A DNA stretch of 64,000 nucleotides, taken from the NCBI GenBank assembly GCA_947650365.1, contig OX393557.1, positions 51,406,472 through 51,470,471 of the forward strand. Direction: 5' to 3'. A model generated the notes under the pieces. It made no database searches. It saw only the letters and a program-made list of their open reading frames with translations, and was not told the origin of the DNA. The position numbers were made by a program, and so were the translations under genes. The stretch is from Chamaelirium japonicum. Lineage: Eukaryota; Streptophyta; Magnoliopsida; Liliales; Melanthiaceae. Below are positions 23,301 through 34,332 of the stretch, piece by piece (the stretch's first letter is position 1; each line of letters begins with the position of its first letter).

Positions 23301-23615
23301 CAAAAAACCCTATTTTTTGACCGATCACCCGATTCTTGACCGGTTGAATTTTGCCCGATCGGTCAAAATTTGACCGATCGGTCAAAAGTGACCGATCGGT
23401 CAAAATTTAACCGATCGGTCAAATTTCAGCTGATCGGTCAAAATTACTATTGGATCGGTCAAAAAACCCTGTTTTTTGACCGATCACCCGATTCTTGACC
23501 GGTTGAATTTTGACCGATCGGTCAAAATTTGACCGATCGGTCAAAATTTGACCGATCGGTCAAAATTTGACCGATCGGTCAAAATTGACCGATCGGTCCA
23601 AATTGACCGATCAGT
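23300..23615 (+). repeat. Palindrome block next to the 118-bp array
   Basis: The 18-bp perfect palindrome TTTGACCGATCGGTCAAA and close variants recur about every 17-20 bp, with interspersed GATCACCCGATTCTTGACCGG spacing. It looks like the same array in a more condensed form. Confidence 0.9.
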
Positions 23616-23722
23616 CACTTTTTTCTCTAACATGCGACAAGTTTCTTCGTGTCCATTTTTCAAAACAGGAAGTTGCTATTTTTTGCACCAAGTCCAAGCC
23701 AGCCAGAATGCACCCTAGCTAA

Positions 23723-23737
23723 CTTGGAGGGGGTAAC
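23723..23737 (+). other. Polypurine tract of element C
   Basis: CTTGGAGGGGGTAAC ends one base before the 3' LTR; element D has the matching GGAGGGGGTAAC on its strand. Confidence 0.85.
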
Positions 23738-24503
23738 TGTGGGTGCAAATTTTGGCATAAATCTACCACGGGACCCACCGGCCCTGCCTGGTGGGCCCAC
23801 GAGGACTACAGCGGGACCCACCGGCCCTACCTGGTAGGCCCACGAGGACTACAGCGGGATCCACCGGCCCTGTCTGGTGACCCCACGAGGACTACCATGG
23901 GACCCACCGGCCCTGCCTGGTGGGCCCACGAGGACTACCACGGGACCCACCGGCCCTGCCTGGTGGGCCCACAAATACCACAGTGAGACCCACCGGCCCT
24001 GCCTGGTGGGCCCCCGAAGACAACCGCGTGGCCCGCAACTTTACCTGGAGGGTCCCCAGATACTGCAGCAGAAACCGCCATTCGCCACCCATAATGCCTA
24101 TAAATAGCATAGCCTTTGAATGTAAAGGGATCGAATTCTCAGTTCTAAAAACCAGAGCTCTGAGATTTTCAACTTCTGATCTATCATCTCTCTTCGATCT
24201 TCTTCTCTCTTTCGAAGAGATCAGGGAGCTTTCAGTGATACTCGGGCCTGTCGAGGTCACTTCAACATAAGTGTTAGTGAATTCGGGTTGCTCCCTATAG
24301 CACGGAGACGTAGGCTTCGGCTGAACTCCGAGATCACTTCTCTTGTGTCAAAATCTCTCTCTCTCTGATTGCTTTTCTGTTTACATATCAAAAAAACAAC
24401 AACTTCAACCAACCGATCGACCAACGATCCTCGACATTAACTTCGACTCCAATTGACTGGTGCTGCGAAGGTCTTCGGGTCGGCACGAAGATTTTCCCCC
24501 ACA
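23738..24503 (+). repeat. Element C 3' LTR
   Basis: Second copy of 11136-11900, ending CCCCCACA, followed by the GGCTG TSD at 24504-24508. Confidence 0.95.
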
Positions 24504-25548
24504 GGCTGATTAACGGAACTTTCGGTGTGTCACCGGAACAATTAATCAGGGATCCGGTTGGAGCTAGAGATCCCGAACCCTGAAGGTTCCACCTTGTCGT
24601 TGCGTATAGGAATTGTTCCCCGACCTAGTTGGATACGTTGGATGCGAAGTAGCGCGATGGAGCGCAAGCCCGGAGCCAAAGAACCTAACTCACATGTGTT
24701 ACGGGCCGTAGGGGTATTTTGGTAAATACTAAAATATGGCTCAAAACATATTGAATATGGATCTTAGATTGAGCGCAATAATTCCAGGAGCTCACAGGCG
24801 CTGACGGAACTCGATTCTGAGTAGCGCACCTCACTCAGTCTCACTTTCAGTTTTCCGCTTTTCGTGAAGGGCGTTTTCGTCCGGACTTCACGATAGACAC
24901 CCGGAAGACCTAAATCCGATCCCCCCTTGTCCCTATCCATCTAAGGGCCAGCCCTAGGCTCCTTAGAGCCATGAGAGACCGGCCCTATAAGAAGAATAGA
25001 GAGAGGAGGGGCCGGCCTAGTGCCTCCCTCTCCTTTGTGGCCGAACCTATCATCCTCTCTCCCTCTTTGTGGTTTAGGCCAAGGAAAAAGAGAGGAAGAA
25101 GAAGGGAGATGGAAGAGAAAGGAAGGAGAAGGAAGAAAGGAGAAAGAGGAGGAGAAAATCTCGCGGCCCGCCATCGTCTTCGCAACGGATTCCTCCGTCG
25201 GCTCGTAATCCCTGCACTCAGAGACGGGATTTCGAGAATTCTTCAATTCGCAAAGGACAATGTGTTATCCGACAGTTTCCCTTACGATTCAAGTGCGGTT
25301 CTTCATCGTTCCGTAATCTCCGGATCATATATCCATAAGGTATGATGAATCTAAACATCTAAGTAGATGCATGCATGTCTTCCGTAGATCGTAGTATGCC
25401 TCTAGGGTGTCCGCACATATGCTAAGATCATAGATCTGCATGTAGATTGTTTTGTATCACGAATTGTAATGAAACATATACCGTATGATTTTCGGATCTT
25501 TCTTTTCTGCTTCCGCTGCGACTCTGATTAGCGGATCCAATTCCAACA
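24504..25548 (+). repeat. Element B 3' LTR, second part
   Basis: Resumes after the TSD of C with ATTAACGGAACTTTCGG, matching the 5' LTR from about 3273, and ends TTCCAACA. The next five bases GCGAC are B's right TSD. Confidence 0.95.
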
Positions 25549-27414
25549 GCGACTCCACTGACGAGGGAGACGATTCCGACAAAGGGGACACTGCCTCTCA
25601 TGACGAAGCAATCCTGCACTTGCCGCTCATAGAAGCTTTGCATCTTCCGAAGAAAGCTCGTCTGGCAATGGCTGCGGCCTTGGCCGACCCAGATAGCTAC
25701 AAGAGGAAAAGGAAGGATGATAAGAAGGGCAAAACTGTGGCCTCGTGCGATACAACGATAACCTTTTCAGACGAGGACTTGCAACTCGGAACGCAACTGC
25801 ACAACCGGTCTGTCTACGTCTCGGGATACATCAAAGAGAAGCCGGTAAACCGAATTTTGCTGGACTGTGGCTCCGCCGTCAACATCATGTCTATCCAGAC
25901 GATGCGGCAACACGGCATCACCAACGACCAGCTCTCGCCCAGCTAATTGGTCATTCAAGGGTTCAACCAGGGCGGACAGTCCACTATCGGAATCATCCGC
26001 CTGAAGCTTTCAATCGGCCCGCTAGATACAACGGTCCTCTTCAACACCATCGATTGCCAGACGTCATATCGCCTCATGTTAGGAAGGTCATGGTTACACG
26101 AGAATGGTGTCGTAGTGTCCACCTGGCGCCAGTGCCTCAAGTACTACGAAGAAGGCATGGAGAGGTGTATAGTTGCGGATGACAAGCCATTCAACGAGGC
26201 CGAGGCACATTTGGCCGACGCTAAGTTCTACCAAGCGAAGGACCTAGTCACGAAAGGTCTTCCAGCTAAAGCCCCTTGAGCCCAGAAGATTGAAGAAGTG
26301 AAGCAGGATAAGACTCCACTTCCCACAAATCCAGTGCGACCTTTTGACAAGGCGAAACTCCAGGTCCAAAAAGCGTCAAGATCAAGGCAAAGGATGCGCA
26401 TCAGTTCCGAGTCAAGAGCAATGCAACATACTCCGTTGCCCGTCCAAGCGACGCCAGTCCTGCGTCTCGCACCCCAGTGGCTCCGTAAAGCTGAGCGATC
26501 GCCTTCTACTCCGGCAAGAAATCTGGCCCCGTCGTTATCGCAGGCCAACGTCGTCACTCTGCAAGAAATGACGTTACCATTGCCTAGCCTGACGCAAGCT
26601 CCGAACCCGAGCAGACCTGTCGAATCAGTCGACCCCAATCAGCTTGGATTCAAGCCGAAAGGAAGGTGGGGGCAAAATGCTGCTAAGTTGCTGTTCAAAG
26701 CCGGCTACGACAGAGAAAGCGCCATGGGCACACTTTCCCCAGCAGCAACTCCACATGGGATGACGAGAACTCAAGCTCGGCTGTTTCAAAACGGTGAACA
26801 AATTCTCCCGAACCGCCGAGGCATCGGCTCCAGTCAAGCTCCGTTGGTCATCAGGACCGCAGCAAGGAAGAGCTTCACCTCGAACTACATCGGGGCGAAG
26901 ATGGTGGGCGAAGCAGCTAAAGGATCGACAATCTCCGATGCACGCTCTACCTACCCCAGCCATCCCAACGGTAGAAGAAGACGGCGACGGGCTCAATACC
27001 AAGCCTTGCTCCGGAAGCAAAGTAGAGGCGGTAAAAACCAGTCGAATCGAAAGCACACATCCGTGTTCAAAAGGCTCGGGCTAGTCAAGCAATCAAAGAA
27101 GAAGTCGGTGTTCGATCGTTTGGGAATGCCCGTTGAGGACCTCATTTCAACACCCACCCATGACTGTCGTCAATCATATCTCCATTTCCGATCCCGACAA
27201 CGGTGATACTTCTTCTTCGGATGACGAGTTGCCAGATTCCCCGCCAGTCCTTGAAGAAGGGGGGCAGTCCACCGTTGATGACTTGAAGGAAATCAACTTG
27301 GGCACAGAGACGGAGCCTCGGCCTATATTCGTCAGTACACTCTTGACTCCGGAGGAAGAAGTCGCATACATCAAACTGCTTAAAGAGTACAGAGACGTCT
27401 TCGCATGGTCCTAC
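25549..27414 (+). pseudogene. Element A gag end and protease remnant
   Basis: Continues the gag of 76-2358. The retropepsin is at about 25800-26130: NRILLDCGSAVNIMS (the DxGS active site, with cysteine as in many Tat elements) and YRLMLGRSWLHENG. Stops at 25944-25946 and 26277-26279 and a frameshift between about 27133 and 27206 break it. The last frame (27133-27414) holds the TEPRPIFVSTLLTPEEE linker and the RDVFAWSY motif that opens RT, where the solo LTR G interrupts. Confidence 0.85.
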
Positions 27415-29538
27415 TGTTGGAAATTAATCCATGGTCGAGGCTCGCAGCGGAAGCGATTTTGCGGTCGAAAGACCGTTCATAGTGCATGTTACACGATTTA
27501 AACTTTCATCGAAACTAATCTACATATGTGTGCATACGTATGCATGTGAATTGAACACCCTAACGGCAATCTAGCATAATGATTAACTAGCATGCATGCA
27601 AATCATAATACTCGCTAGATCTATATATTAGATTACACATACCTTTCGTACGGATCTTTTAACCACGAAGAATTGTCTTCTTTATCGATGGAGACGGAAG
27701 ATCATTTGCGAAGATGCCGATGGTACGATTGGAGACGTCTTCTTGTTCACCCGATCTCACACGATGCACGGAACGTTGCTCTCGGATCTTTGAGTGCCTC
27801 CGAAGAACGACCCTTCTCCTTCTTCAGAACTCCACGCGAGGAAGATGAAGTTGCAAGCGGGAAACGGGAGATGAATTCGGGAGAAAACTAGAGAGATGAG
27901 AGGGGAGGGGGGGTTCGGTTTTTCCAACTCTAGGGTCGGCCCCCTATAGCCCTTTATATAGGGCCGGCCTTCCCCTTTGGATAAGAATCCAAGGGGATAA
28001 AAACCTCCCACAATTATCTCTCCATTATCTCCTTTTTATCTCTCCACGTAATTATCCGTTTTCCCACTTTTTAGGGCTCGATCTTAACCAATTCTTAGCC
28101 CTATCCCTATCATATGGCCGGCCCTATAGATGAGGGATTCTCATCCCTACAACATAGGGCCGGCCCTAGCAAGGTCTCCCACTGCTAGGGTCGGCCAACA
28201 GTGAGGTCCGGCGGAGTGAGGTTTTTACCAAAACGTCCTGATGCCTCATTTTGACCATTTCTAGCGTGCGATACCTAGCGGACATTACTTAAGTGATATC
28301 TACTAGTTACCTACTATTAACTGAGGCCACCAGAGGGTGCCTCTAGCAAAGTCAACTTGCAGCATACCCCGGTGCATCGCACCTATGCAGCGAAGTTCAC
28401 TTATGGCTAGGGATTACTACATGCGACTCTGTACTAGTCTCGGGCATAACCCTTAGTACTCGTATGTAGTTACGCATCTACCGTGCTCTAGTGCCAAGCA
28501 CACACGGAGTGTATACTTTTTTCTTCCTCCTAATGCTTATGGTGTTCCGAGGAGATGGTTCAAGAACCGTACATAATGTTGATAAGGTGGAACCATCAGG
28601 GACCGGGGTTCATGACTTCCAACTCAAGCTCGATCGACACACTACCCGAGTGTACCATCGATCCTCTGAGCTCGAGTTAACCTACATAGCCACCCAGAGT
28701 GCGATGCTGGTTGCACTCCAATTCGCCCAGACTTACTATATTCTCCATCATACCCCTGCTCTCCGCTTAGTAGTGGTAAACCCGTTGTCCCTCCACTTGA
28801 TGCCATGATTCACTTCGAGCGGTAGAGACTACCGTCAGACTCGAATGATCATATGACTTGGTTACTTCCAGGTTGACCTATACATCGTACCTCTGATTAC
28901 CCCGTCGAGTAATCGAACCCGGTCAACAGTCAAACTGGTGACCACCAGGCCTGGGTTCGGTACAGTGTAAGTCATACCAAGGAACGCACCTTCCTTCAGG
29001 GGTGTGGATGGCCTGCAGGAGTGACACGCTAATGCAACGACAGCCGGGTAACCCAGTACACCGTGGTATTGGATCACTGTATATGGATCCTCACACATTG
29101 GTGCGCCAAAGCACCACGCAACTGGTTAGTCCATCAGACGTGGTTCCTCAGGGTTTAGGACCGTTTTACCCTAAGCAGAAACACGGCTTAGTGTACCAGT
29201 GTCTGCTCACTAATATGTACACCGTGTTAGTTCCGTTCAGCCACAGACACTGTGCCTGGTGATGACCATGGTGAAGACATCCCATGAACTGTCATCGCCA
29301 ACAGCTTATCATGATGAGGCGACCAACCTGATCATAGCTGCGAACTGATTTAGATTATATGGGATCAATCCACTCAGTCTTCAACTCAGTGAACTACCAT
29401 ATAACCATGGATCTCTGTTCATTAAAAGAACACATAACTATGTTATGTACCATTATGCATCTCATATAATAATAACTATCAATCTTTATTAGACCAAAAC
29501 TTAAAGTTTTACAAGTTTAGAACACATCAATCCTAACA
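27415..29538 (-). repeat. Solo Copia LTR (G), same family as element F
   Basis: 2124 bp matching F's LTRs (35703-37836 and 44791-46926) end to end with visible divergence. Direct CCTAC repeats at 27410-27414 and 29539-29543 are its TSD. On the minus strand it starts TGTTAGGATTGATG and ends CCAACA. With no internal region, it records insertion followed by LTR-LTR recombination. It splits the RT-opening motif of A: codons for FAWSY end at 27414 and KEMPSLDP resumes at 29544 in phase. Confidence 0.95.
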
Positions 29539-29543
29539 CCTAC

Positions 29544-32500
29544 AAGGAGATGCCGAGCCTCGATCCCAAAATCGTAGTGCACCAGCTTAGCGTCAAACAC
29601 GGAGCTAGCGCTATCAAGCAAGGACAAAGACGCTACCGGCCGGAACTGGTACCCCAAATAGAAGGCGAAGTTAACAAGTTGATCGAAGCCGGCTTCATCC
29701 GAGAGGTCAAGTACCCGACATGGATCTCTAGCATCGTCCCGGTCAAAAAGAAGAACGGTCAAATCCGAGTGTGCGTGGACTTCAGAGATTTGAACAATGC
29801 ATGCCCAAAGGACGACTTCCCCTTGCCAATCACGGAGCTGATGGTGGATGCAACGATAGGCCACGAGGTACTAACTTTCATGGACGGATCATCGGGCTAC
29901 AATCAGATTCGGATGGCACCCAAGGACGAAGAGCTCACAGCATTCCGCACACCGAAAGGAATCTACTGCTACAAAGTTATGTCATTCGGCTTGAAGAATG
30001 CAGGAGCCACCTACCAACGAGCTATGCAGAAAATCTTCGACGACATTCTTCATCAAAACTTGGAGTGTTATGTCGATGACCTCGTAGTGAAATCCAAGAA
30101 GAAGTCGGCACATCTACAAGATCTCGAGCTAATCTTCAAACGGCTTCGAAGGTACCAACTCCGCATGAATCCTCTCAAGTGCGCATTCGGAGTCTCCTCA
30201 GGCAAATTCCTCGGCTTCGTCATACGACATCGAGGTATTGAGCTAGATCAATCCAAGATAAATGCTATCGTCAATATGCCCACGCCGAAGACAGTACGAG
30301 ACCTCAGAGGCCTCCAAGGGCACTTGGTGTATATCCGGAGATTCATCGCCAACCTAACTGGAAAATGCCACCCGTTTAGTCGCCTCGTGAAGAAAGGAGC
30401 GTCGTTCAAATGGGATGAAGCTTGCCAAGAAGCACTTCAAAACATCAAAGCCTATCTACTGAAGCCACCAGTTCTATCAGCACCAGTTCAAGGAAGGCCG
30501 CTAATCCTCTACATTAGTGCCCAGGAGCATTCCTTGGGGGCACTCCTGGCTCAGAACAATAAACTTGGCAAGGAGACGGCTTGCTACTACTTGAGTCGCA
30601 CTCTCGTCGGCGCAGAGCTAAATTAGTCCCCAATCGAGAAGGTCTACTTAGCACTCATCTTCGCCACGAAAAAGCTTCGACACTATATGCTGGCTCACAC
30701 CATAAGACTCGTCTCGAAGGCTGACCCCCTCAAGTACATCATGTCAAGACCAGTGCTCTCCGGACGTCTGGTCAAGTGGGTGCTGCTTCTACTTGAATTT
30801 GATATCACCTTCGTACCACAGAAAGCGGTTAAAGAGCAAGCCCTTGCGAATTTTCTCGCAGAATATCCTTTCCCGGCGGAATGGGAGTTATCAGAAGATC
30901 TCACAGACGAAGAAGTATTCTCCATCAACATCGCCCCATTCTGGAAAATATTCTTCGACGGCGCAGCAAGGCAAGACATAGCGGGAGCCGGAGTCATCTT
31001 CGTCACTCCGGACAACGAAATACTCCCCTTCTCATTCCTACTGTCGGAATCATGTTCCAACAATGTGGCAGAATATCAAGCTTTGCTCATTGGTCTCGAG
31101 CTGGCCGACGAAATAAAGCTTCAAGGACTAGAGATTTTTGGTGACTCTCAACTCGTTATCCAGCAAGTCTTGGGGGTATACGAAGTCAACAAAGAAGACC
31201 TGGTGCCGTTGCATGCACGAGCTGTGGAACTCCTCGGCAAACTCAAGGCTGCTTTCATTCAGCATGTCTCTAGGAACCTCAACCAGCAAGCTGACGCACT
31301 CGCAAATCTGGCGGCTACACTCCCGTTTCCAGAAGAACGTCAGCTCGTCGTCCCCATCTACAGAAGATTCGTGATCACCGAAGAAGAAGGTCCGGTCGAA
31401 ATTCCAGTTCAAACCAACGCGGTGCACGTCCTCGAAATTGAAGAGCGAGACTGGAGGCAGCCTTTTGTGGATTATCTCGTCCATGGTAAACTCCCCGAAG
31501 ATTCGAAGCGCAAAGTCAACGTCCGCCGACGATCTCTGAAATTCTACCACTTCAACAACGAGTTGTATCGTCGAAGCTACGATGGCACACTCCTGAGATG
31601 CCTTGCAAAGGAAGAGGCAGAAGCAGCATTGGAAGAAGTACACGCTGGAATCTGCGGCTCACACCAGTCTGGCCCGAAGCTCCACTTTCGAGTCAGGAGG
31701 ATGGGATATTACTGGCCCACCATGATCAAGGACAGCTTGGAGTACGCGAAAAGATGTCACGTTTGCCAGCTGCACGGGGACTACATCCGTCAACCTCCGG
31801 AACCGCTGCACCCGACAATCGCATCATGGCCCTCCGACAGATGGGAACTCGATATTGTCGGCCCCCTGCCTAAGTCACCCAAGCAATATCTTTACATTCT
31901 GGCGACAACGGACTACTTCTCCAAGTGGGCTGAAGCGACACCCCTACGGGAAGTTACAAAGCACTCCGTCATCAGCTTCATCCAGAATGACATCATCTTT
32001 CGATATGGAGTCCCTCGCTACATCGTAACAGACAACGGAAAGCAATTCAAGAATGCTGCCGTCAGCCAGTTCTGTACATTGTACAACATTAAACAGAACT
32101 GCTCGATGATATACAACGCTCCGGCCAATGGTCTGGCGGAAGCTTTCAACAAGACTCTTTGCAAGCTGCTGGAGAAAAGCGTCTCGAAGATAAAGAAAGA
32201 TTGGCACAAACGCATGGGCGAAGCACTATGGGCTTACCGGACGTCCTTCCGCACGCCGACACAAGCAACACCGTACTCCCTCGTCTATGGTGTAGAAGTT
32301 GTTCTTCCGCTCGAGCTCTAGATCCCGTCGCTCACGATAGCCATCCAGGAAGGTCTCAACAGCGACGACAACGCCCAGCTCCGCCTAGCAGAATTGGAAG
32401 CATTGGACGAAAGACGCCTCGAAGCTCAGCAACGTCTGGAATGTTATCAGGCCAGGTTGTCTCGCGCCTTCAACAAGAAAATCCGTCCTCGATTATTCCA

Positions 32501-32696
32501 GATAGGGGAATTGGTGCTGGCAGTCAAACGCCCCATCATCCTCTCGCATCGAGGAGGGAAGAAATTTGATGCCAAATGGGATGGCCCGCACTCCGTCAAG
32601 GAAGTCTACTCCAACGGCGCCTATCTCCTCACCACGCCAGAAGGGCTGACACTCGGTCCTATCAACGGCAAGTACCTTAAAAGGTATTATGCCTAA
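29544..32696 (+). pseudogene. Element A pol: RT, two RNases H, integrase
   Basis: One frame with two internal stops, TAG at 30624-30626 and TAG at 32319-32321, ending at 32696. RT: GFIREVKYPTWISSIVPVKK, VDFRDLNNACPKDDFPLP, catalytic ECYVDDLVVKS. First RNase H: LILYISAQEHSLGALLAQ. Second RNase H: FFDGAARQDIAGAG, NVAEYQALLIGLEL, FGDSQLVIQQV and NQQADALANLA. Integrase: CHVCQLHGD zinc residues, core DIVGPLP, VTDNGKQF and NGLAEAFNKT, tail KRPIILSHRGGKK and KWDGPHSVKEVYSNGAYLL. Both stops sit where relatives have a sense codon one base away. Confidence 0.9.
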
Positions 32697-33005
32697 AGCA
32701 AGGCCACACCCCTTGCGCAAAAAAAAAAAAAATAAACTACGCGCGACTTGATCCCCCTTAGGGGGGTACGTAGGCAGCCTGAGAAGTTACTTCAGGTTCA
32801 GTCCAACCAAAAGAAAAGAAAAAGAGACAACAAGGGTCCATACATGAATACGGCAGAATAAGGCAATATTATTAGATTGTGAAGAAAAAGCGGTACATGG
32901 CATAAGTCCCAAAAAGAAAGCTACAATGCAAAACAACCAGACAAGGAGCAACTAAAAGAAGGTATCCAGAACTCGAAGACGGCGCAGTAACTCCTCTCTA
33001 GTAGC
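32697..33005. other. Spacer between A pol and the antisense gene
   Basis: Non-coding: a 14-base A run at about 32720-32733, a CCCCCTTAGGGGGG inverted repeat near 32753-32767, and A-rich sequence that would be the 3' end of the antisense transcript. Confidence 0.5.
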
Positions 33006-33920
33006 CTACACTCGCTGAAGTTTCACGGGACGAGTGGCCAGAAGCTCACGACGGGTCGCCAGGTCTGACTGCTGCTTCAAGTAACTCGTCTTCAAAGCGC
33101 TCTCCGCAGCCTCAGCTCGCTCTAGACGAGACTTTGCCTTCCGAAGCGAGGCGCGTACCGATTCTATCTTCCTTTGAGCCTTCGACAGGCTGGAAGTGGC
33201 CTCCACAAGTTGGTGCTCTGACTGACACAAAGTCGCCTCAGCGGCCTCCAACTCAGAAGGGGAGCTCCCCTCTAGTAAAGCTCGCCGGGAGCGATAAGCC
33301 TCGCTATCGGTCACAAGCAGGTTCATCTGAGCGACGAAAGAAGAACTGTCGACTTTGAACTCCTCCAGGCTCGCGCAAAACTCTGCACCGTCCGTCAACC
33401 ACCAGTTCTGGAGGGCACCAAAGCTAGCACCTTGGAAAGGCTCCAACGTTGACTTGATATACTGCCGGCAGCTCGCAAGAAGGAACTCTGAAACTCTGTT
33501 CCTCGGCCTTAAGCTCGGCCGAGGTGCCTCGGAGTAGGTGTGTAAGACCTTCCCTCCAGCTGCAGCCGTGATAGGAACCGCCTGCGCCAACGAGGGCGGC
33601 AGAACTGGAGAAACCACCGCTACCGCTGCAACAACCGTCTTCTCCAACGAACACGAGGGTACAGCAACCGGGGAATGCCGCTTGTCGACGCTCGAAACTT
33701 CAGCCTCCTCATGGAAAGACAAAGCGTCAACATCAATGTCGTCCAGATCAATATCGCCACTAGGGAAGTTTTCCCCGCAAAGCCCAAGGAGATCCAGATC
33801 ATCCGGAGGGATATCTAGCCCACATGCCCCAGGCACTTCCTGCGCGGCCCCAGTAGACAAGTGCCCAAGAGATGCCTTCGGAGAGTTCGCCCTGCGCTCT
33901 ATCACTATAACGGAATCTGT
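33006..33920 (-). pseudogene. Antisense gene of A, last exon (coiled coil)
   Basis: Open from a CTTTTAG acceptor (exon starts 33920) to a stop at 33006. The first half is acidic (PPDDLDLLGLCGENF, DIDLDDIDVDALSF), the second half is rich in heptad-like charged sequence (SLSKAQRKIESVRASLRKAK), so a coiled coil is predicted. Equivalent in place and character to exon 3 of the antisense gene in element C. Confidence 0.6.
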
Positions 33921-33997
33921 CTAAAAGAAAATACATTGCTCAGCATGATGGAACTTCCCAGGCATAGAAAGGAAGTGAAATAAAGAGAACTCCATAC

Positions 33998-34205
33998 CTG
34001 CGAAGTTGGACGAAGCCGCCCTAGACGGAGGGATCACTTCATCTTTTAGAAGTCCGGGCTCCTCGATATCCTCCACCGGACAAGGGACCCTCGAAGTCAT
34101 CCCGCGCGGAATGCACACTTTTCGTCTTTTGGGCGGGGCACCCTCAACAGCAGCCTTCGGAGGAAAAGATGGCCCGGGGGCACTAACGAGGTCGGCTCCT
34201 AACAC
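33998..34205 (-). pseudogene. Antisense gene of A, internal exon
   Basis: Donor TTCGCAG|GTATGG at 33998/33997, giving a 77-bp GT-AG intron to the next exon. Encodes a basic/proline segment with PPKRRKVCIPRG, a possible nuclear localisation signal. The upstream edge may extend beyond 34205 to a TTTCCAG acceptor near 34230. Confidence 0.5.
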
Positions 34206-34332
34206 CGGAGCTGAAGAAGGGACACGGCGAGCACTGGAAAGATGACTGCAACTCTTCTAGGCCCTCTGAAGCCCCAATCGAAGGCGACGATCCTCCACTC
34301 CCGCAGCAGGATCAAAACGAAAGTTTTTGAAT

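Larger units (their letters stand above)
11136..24503 (+). mobile_element. Element C: young Tat-type Ty3/Gypsy retrotransposon
   Basis: 13,368 bp, flanked by GGCTG. Near-identical LTRs (11136-11900 and 23738-24503; about four substitutions and one indel seen by eye), primer site, gag-protease, a UAG junction, RT with two RNases H and integrase, then an 82-bp repeat zone, a spliced gene on the opposite strand, a 118-bp hairpin array, a purine tract and the 3' LTR. This is the layout of the Tat lineage. It interrupts the 3' LTR of Copia B; deleting it restores that LTR exactly. Its coding region has a gag frameshift and a 47-bp duplication after integrase, so the copy is probably not autonomous despite its youth. 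Confidence 0.95.
2359..25548 (+). mobile_element. Element B: Copia retrotransposon with nested element C
   Basis: Full structure: 5' LTR 2359-4312, tRNA-Met type primer site, 1.9-kb leader, gag-pol frame 6253-10206, purine tract, and a 3' LTR split into 10221-11135 and 24504-25548 by element C. Both LTRs are about 1954-1955 bp once C is removed. The 5-bp TSD GCGAC flanks it. Domain order protease, integrase, RT, RNase H is the Copia order. It inserted into the gag region of element A in the same orientation. Sequence is related throughout to element F but more decayed. Confidence 0.95.

Noticed and set aside
21906..23373. Series of 70-85 residue proteins starting MTGYFSPIGQ
   Set aside because: They repeat with the 118-bp array, occur in shifting frames and have no family match; they are shadows of the tandem repeat.
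27415..29538. A host gene or promoter region between protease and RT of A
   Set aside because: The sequence is a solo LTR: it matches the LTRs of F end to end and has a CCTAC TSD.
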